The position numbers were made by a program, and so were the translations under genes. DNA of 64,000 bases from Lachnospiraceae bacterium. GTDB lineage: Bacteria > Bacillota > Clostridia > Lachnospirales > Lachnospiraceae. Positions within the stretch are counted from its first letter, which is position 1. Each line of letters opens with the position of its first letter. Shown piece after piece: positions 61,529-64,000 of the stretch. The stretch lies in contig CABJAM010000011.1 in NCBI GenBank assembly GCA_902363555.1, positions 62,001 to 126,000 on the forward strand, written 5' to 3'. The notes beneath the pieces are model-generated. The model saw only the letters and a program-made list of their open reading frames with translations. It was not told where the DNA came from and did not search any database.

Positions 61529-62952
61529 CCATTTACCTCTTCTCCAATTGATTGAGCTTCGCCAATATAGTAGAAGCCTTTACATTCCTTTAAGTAGACT
61601 GGCACGATCCGGCCGATCAGTGACGGATCTCCGGGGAAATGCACGACTGTATTGTTGCTGAGCCTGCCGGTGACAAGGTGGTTATCCTGGTTATTGATCT
61701 GTTCCACAAGGACATCCATCACCTGACCGGTATGGCGGGCACACACATCCGCAGAAATCTCCTGTACCATGCTTAAAAGCCGGTCAAACCGGTCCTTGAC
61801 CACATCCTCCGGAATCTGGTCAGTCATGGAAGCCGCCGGAGTTCCGGTGCGCTTTGAATAAATAAAGGTGTACGCGCTGTCATAGCGGACCTTTTCAACC
61901 ACATCCAGTGTTTCCTTAAAGTCCTCCTCAGTCTCCCCGGGAAATCCCACGATGATATCTGTGGTCAGTGAAATATCCGGGCAGGCGGCTTTGATCTTAT
62001 CCACCAGCAGAAGGTAATCCTCTTTTGTATATTTACGGTTCATCTGTTTTAATATCCGGCTGCTGCCTGACTGGAGCGGCAGATGGAGATGACGGCATAT
62101 CTTTTTCGAGCGGCTCATAACCTCGATCAGCTCATCGGACAAGTCCTTTGGATGGGAAGTCATAAAACGGATGCGCTCAAGTCCGTCGATCTTTTCGATT
62201 TCTGTTAAGAGCTGTGCAAAGCTCATCGGTGTGTCCAAATTCTTTCCATAGGAATTGACATTCTGGCCAAGAAGCATGACCTCCACCACACCGTCGGCCA
62301 CATCGGCCCGGATCTCTTCAATGATATCCTCCGGGCGGCGGCTCCGCTCGCGGCCGCGCACATAGGGCACGATACAGTAGCTGCAAAAATTATTGCAGCC
62401 GAACATAATATTGATCCCTGATTTAAACGGATACTTCCGCCGGTTCGGAAGGTCCTCCACGATCTTATCCGTATCCTTCCACAGATCAATGATCATGGAA
62501 CCTGATTCCAGACGGTCGTGTATAAGCTCCGCCAGCTTGTAAATGTTATGCGTACCAAATATAATATCCACATGGCGGTAGCTTTTGCGAAGCTTTTCCA
62601 CCACCTGGGGCTCCTGCATCATACAGCCGCACAGAGCGATGAGCATCCCCGGACGCTTCTCCTTAAGCTTTTTTAAGGCGCCCAGCCGGCCGTAAACCCG
62701 CTGGTTGGCATTTTCTCTGACGGTGCACGTATTATATATGATAAAGTCCGCATCCTCATCCTCCACCCGCTCGTAGCCGATATCTTCCAAAATTCCGGAA
62801 AGCTTTTCCGAATCCCTGGCATTCATCTGGCAGCCGAAGGTGACACAGCAATACGTCTTTTTTCGACCGGTTTTTTCGTATTCTTTATCAAAACGCTCGC
62901 GTAAACCGGCGATGACCGCCTTTTGCCGCAGAGCTTCGTTTTCAAAATCCAT
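61525..62952 (-). CDS. miaB: tRNA-2-methylthio-N6-dimethylallyladenosine synthase
   Basis: Radical SAM methylthiotransferase acting on i6A37, made by MiaA. The N-terminal UPF0004 domain has the three auxiliary cluster cysteines (TFGCQMN, YNTCTVREN, LCGCMM); the radical SAM motif is CNNFCSYCIVPYVRG; a C-terminal TRAM domain follows. 475 residues. ATG 62952 follows GGAGG 6 bp upstream; ATG 62964 would contain that site. Confidence 0.95.
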   Translation of the reverse strand: MDFENEALRQKAVIAGLRERFDKEYEKTGRKKTYCCVTFGCQMNARDSEKLSGILEDIGYERVEDEDADFIIYNTCTVRENANQRVYGRLGALKKLKEKRPGMLIALCGCMMQEPQVVEKLRKSYRHVDIIFGTHNIYKLAELIHDRLESGSMIIDLWKDTDKIVEDLPNRRKYPFKSGINIMFGCNNFCSYCIVPYVRGRERSRRPEDIIEEIRADVADGVVEVMLLGQNVNSYGKNLDTPMSFAQLLTEIEKIDGLERIRFMTSHPKDLSDELIEVMSRSKKICRHLHLPLQSGSSRILKQMNRKYTKEDYLLLVDKIKAACPDISLTTDIIVGFPGETEEDFKETLDVVEKVRYDSAYTFIYSKRTGTPAASMTDQIPEDVVKDRFDRLLSMVQEISADVCARHTGQVMDVLVEQINNQDNHLVTGRLSNNTVVHFPGDPSLIGRIVPVYLKECKGFYYIGEAQSIGEEVNG

Positions 62953-62983
62953 AGTGACCTCCATACAATTTTCGCAGGATTAT

Positions 62984-63012
62984 ATTATACATTTCATTCA
63001 CGGATTTGTCCA
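62984..63012 (-). promoter_or_regulatory. Consensus sigma-A promoter of miaB-glnN
   Basis: On the minus strand TGGACA (63007-63012), a 17-bp spacer and perfect TATAAT (62984-62989), 32 bp before the miaB start. The -35 lies inside the last codons of proA. Confidence 0.8.
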
Positions 63013-64000
63013 TTCCCATAAATGATATATTTTGTCGTTGTCAATTCTTTTAAACCCATGGGCCCTCTGGCATGGAGCTTTTGAGTACTGATGCCAATCT
63101 CAGCGCCGAAGCCAAATTCAAAGCCGTCAGTAAACCGTGTCGAAGCATTGACATAAACTGCGGCAGCGTCTATTTCATCAAGGAAACGGCGGGCATTGGC
63201 ATAATTTTCCGTAAGAATCGATTCGGAATGTTTTGTATTGTATGTGTTGATATGATCAATAGCCTCGTCAATACTGTCTACTATTTTTATAGATAGTATT
63301 AAATCCAGATATTCCATCCCCCAGTCTTCCTGTGTGGCAGGCACCAGCTCCGGAAGGATTGCCCGCGCCCGCGCATCCCCGCGCATTTCCACATGGTGGG
63401 CGCCAAGTACTTCACAGATGGCCGGAAGCGCCTTATCTGCAATCCCACTGTGGATCACCAGTGATTCGCAGGCATTGCACACACCGGTACGCTGGGTTTT
63501 GGCGTTTTCGATGATTTTTACCGCTGTGGAAATATCGGCGCTCTCATCCACATAAATGTGGCAGTTTCCAGTGCCGGTTTCAATGACCGGAACGGTGCTG
63601 TTTTCCACCACTGTACGGATAAGTCCAGCCCCGCCTCTGGGGATGAGAACATCCACATACTGGTTCAGACGCATAAATTCCCGTGCTGTCTCCCGGCTTG
63701 TGTCCTCGATCAGAAGGACGGCATCTCCAAGTCTTTCATCATAACCGGACAGCGCCCTGCGGATCACTGCGATAATGGCTTTGTTAGAATTTATAGCGTC
63801 ACTGCCGCCCTTTAGGATCACTGCATTACCGGTTTTAAAGCACAGTCCAAAGGCGTCGGCCGTCACATTGGGCCGGGATTCATAGATGATTCCCACAACC
63901 CCCAGGGGCACTCTTTTTTTGCAGATTTCAAGGCCATTGGGCCGAAGGGAGGATTCCACGATCTCGCCCACAGGATCATTCAGGCCGACGATCTGATAGA
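62994..64000 (-). CDS. proA: Glutamate-5-semialdehyde dehydrogenase (5' end outside window)
   Basis: Proline biosynthesis enzyme: reduces gamma-glutamyl phosphate to glutamate semialdehyde. The visible 335 codons run to the window edge with no start; VPLGVVGIIYESRPNVT, catalytic Cys in TGVCNACESLVIH and FGFGAEIGISTQKLHARGP are typical. The GTG at 63971 is internal. Only the N-terminal portion is missing. Confidence 0.95.
   Translation of the reverse strand, partial: YQIVGLNDPVGEIVESSLRPNGLEICKKRVPLGVVGIIYESRPNVTADAFGLCFKTGNAVILKGGSDAINSNKAIIAVIRRALSGYDERLGDAVLLIEDTSRETAREFMRLNQYVDVLIPRGGAGLIRTVVENSTVPVIETGTGNCHIYVDESADISTAVKIIENAKTQRTGVCNACESLVIHSGIADKALPAICEVLGAHHVEMRGDARARAILPELVPATQEDWGMEYLDLILSIKIVDSIDEAIDHINTYNTKHSESILTENYANARRFLDEIDAAAVYVNASTRFTDGFEFGFGAEIGISTQKLHARGPMGLKELTTTKYIIYGNGQIRE

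Noticed and set aside
1..64000. tRNA, rRNA, riboswitch, T-box or insertion sequence anywhere in the window
   Set aside because: No cloverleaf, conserved aptamer core, T-box motif or transposase frame was seen by eye; a covariance-model search would be needed to exclude weak cases.

Overview
The window looks like a chromosomal segment of an anaerobic, low-to-mid GC Firmicute, most probably Lachnospiraceae or a close clostridial relative. This is inferred from the type III glutamine synthetase, the miaB-glnN and mutS-mutL-miaA blocks, the radC-mreBCD-pbp2-minDE-rodA-mgsA block, AGGAGG-type ribosome binding sites and consensus sigma-A promoters. No rRNA, tRNA, prophage or insertion sequence was recognised.

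Left part (1-31.5 kb, mostly + strand) is accessory. It opens with an oligopeptide-type ABC importer (binding protein cut by the window edge, two permeases, a fused double ATPase). A CapA-like protein, an alpha/beta hydrolase, two 2-hydroxyacyl-CoA dehydratase-family subunits and a class III CoA-transferase follow, and the set closes with a clear terminator at 11.33 kb. I read this as an uptake and CoA-dependent catabolic unit of unknown substrate. Next come an HTH-AAA-PD-(D/E)XK protein, an orphan type I-C-like CRISPR array (7 repeats, no cas genes), a run of small enzymes (ArsC-like, metallophosphoesterase, NUDIX, peptide deformylase) and a divergent pair: a TetR regulator facing a phloretin/DAPG-hydrolase-like gene across a 33-nt palindrome. 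A TtcA-like gene precedes a BceRS-BceAB-type antimicrobial peptide sensing and export module, a GHKL/LytTR two-component system and a NatAB-like ABC exporter. A two-domain multicopper oxidase, a second AAA-PD-(D/E)XK protein and an overlapping radical SAM gene close this half.

Right part (31.5-64 kb, almost all - strand) is core genome. Read from the right end it holds proA (partial), miaB-glnN, mutS, mutL, miaA, a methionine gamma-lyase-family gene, radC, mreB-mreC-mreD, pbp2, minD-minE, rodA, mgsA, a D,D-carboxypeptidase lipoprotein, a small P-loop protein, a TIGR01212 radical SAM gene, a HlyD-like protein, yggS, sepF, divIVA, aroB, lspA, rluD and a Xer-type recombinase. These genes serve cell shape, septum placement, mismatch repair, tRNA modification and nitrogen assimilation. 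The one gene on the other strand here, a DUF378 membrane protein at 40.3 kb, is flanked by inverted copies of a palindromic intergenic repeat whose hairpin shows a compensatory base-pair change.

Most notable: that repeat family; a dehydratase subunit that has lost all three expected Fe-S cysteines; the orphan CRISPR array with its own promoter; tandem duplications upstream of the CoA-transferase and inside aroB; and a PBP2 with an insertion of roughly 230 residues.
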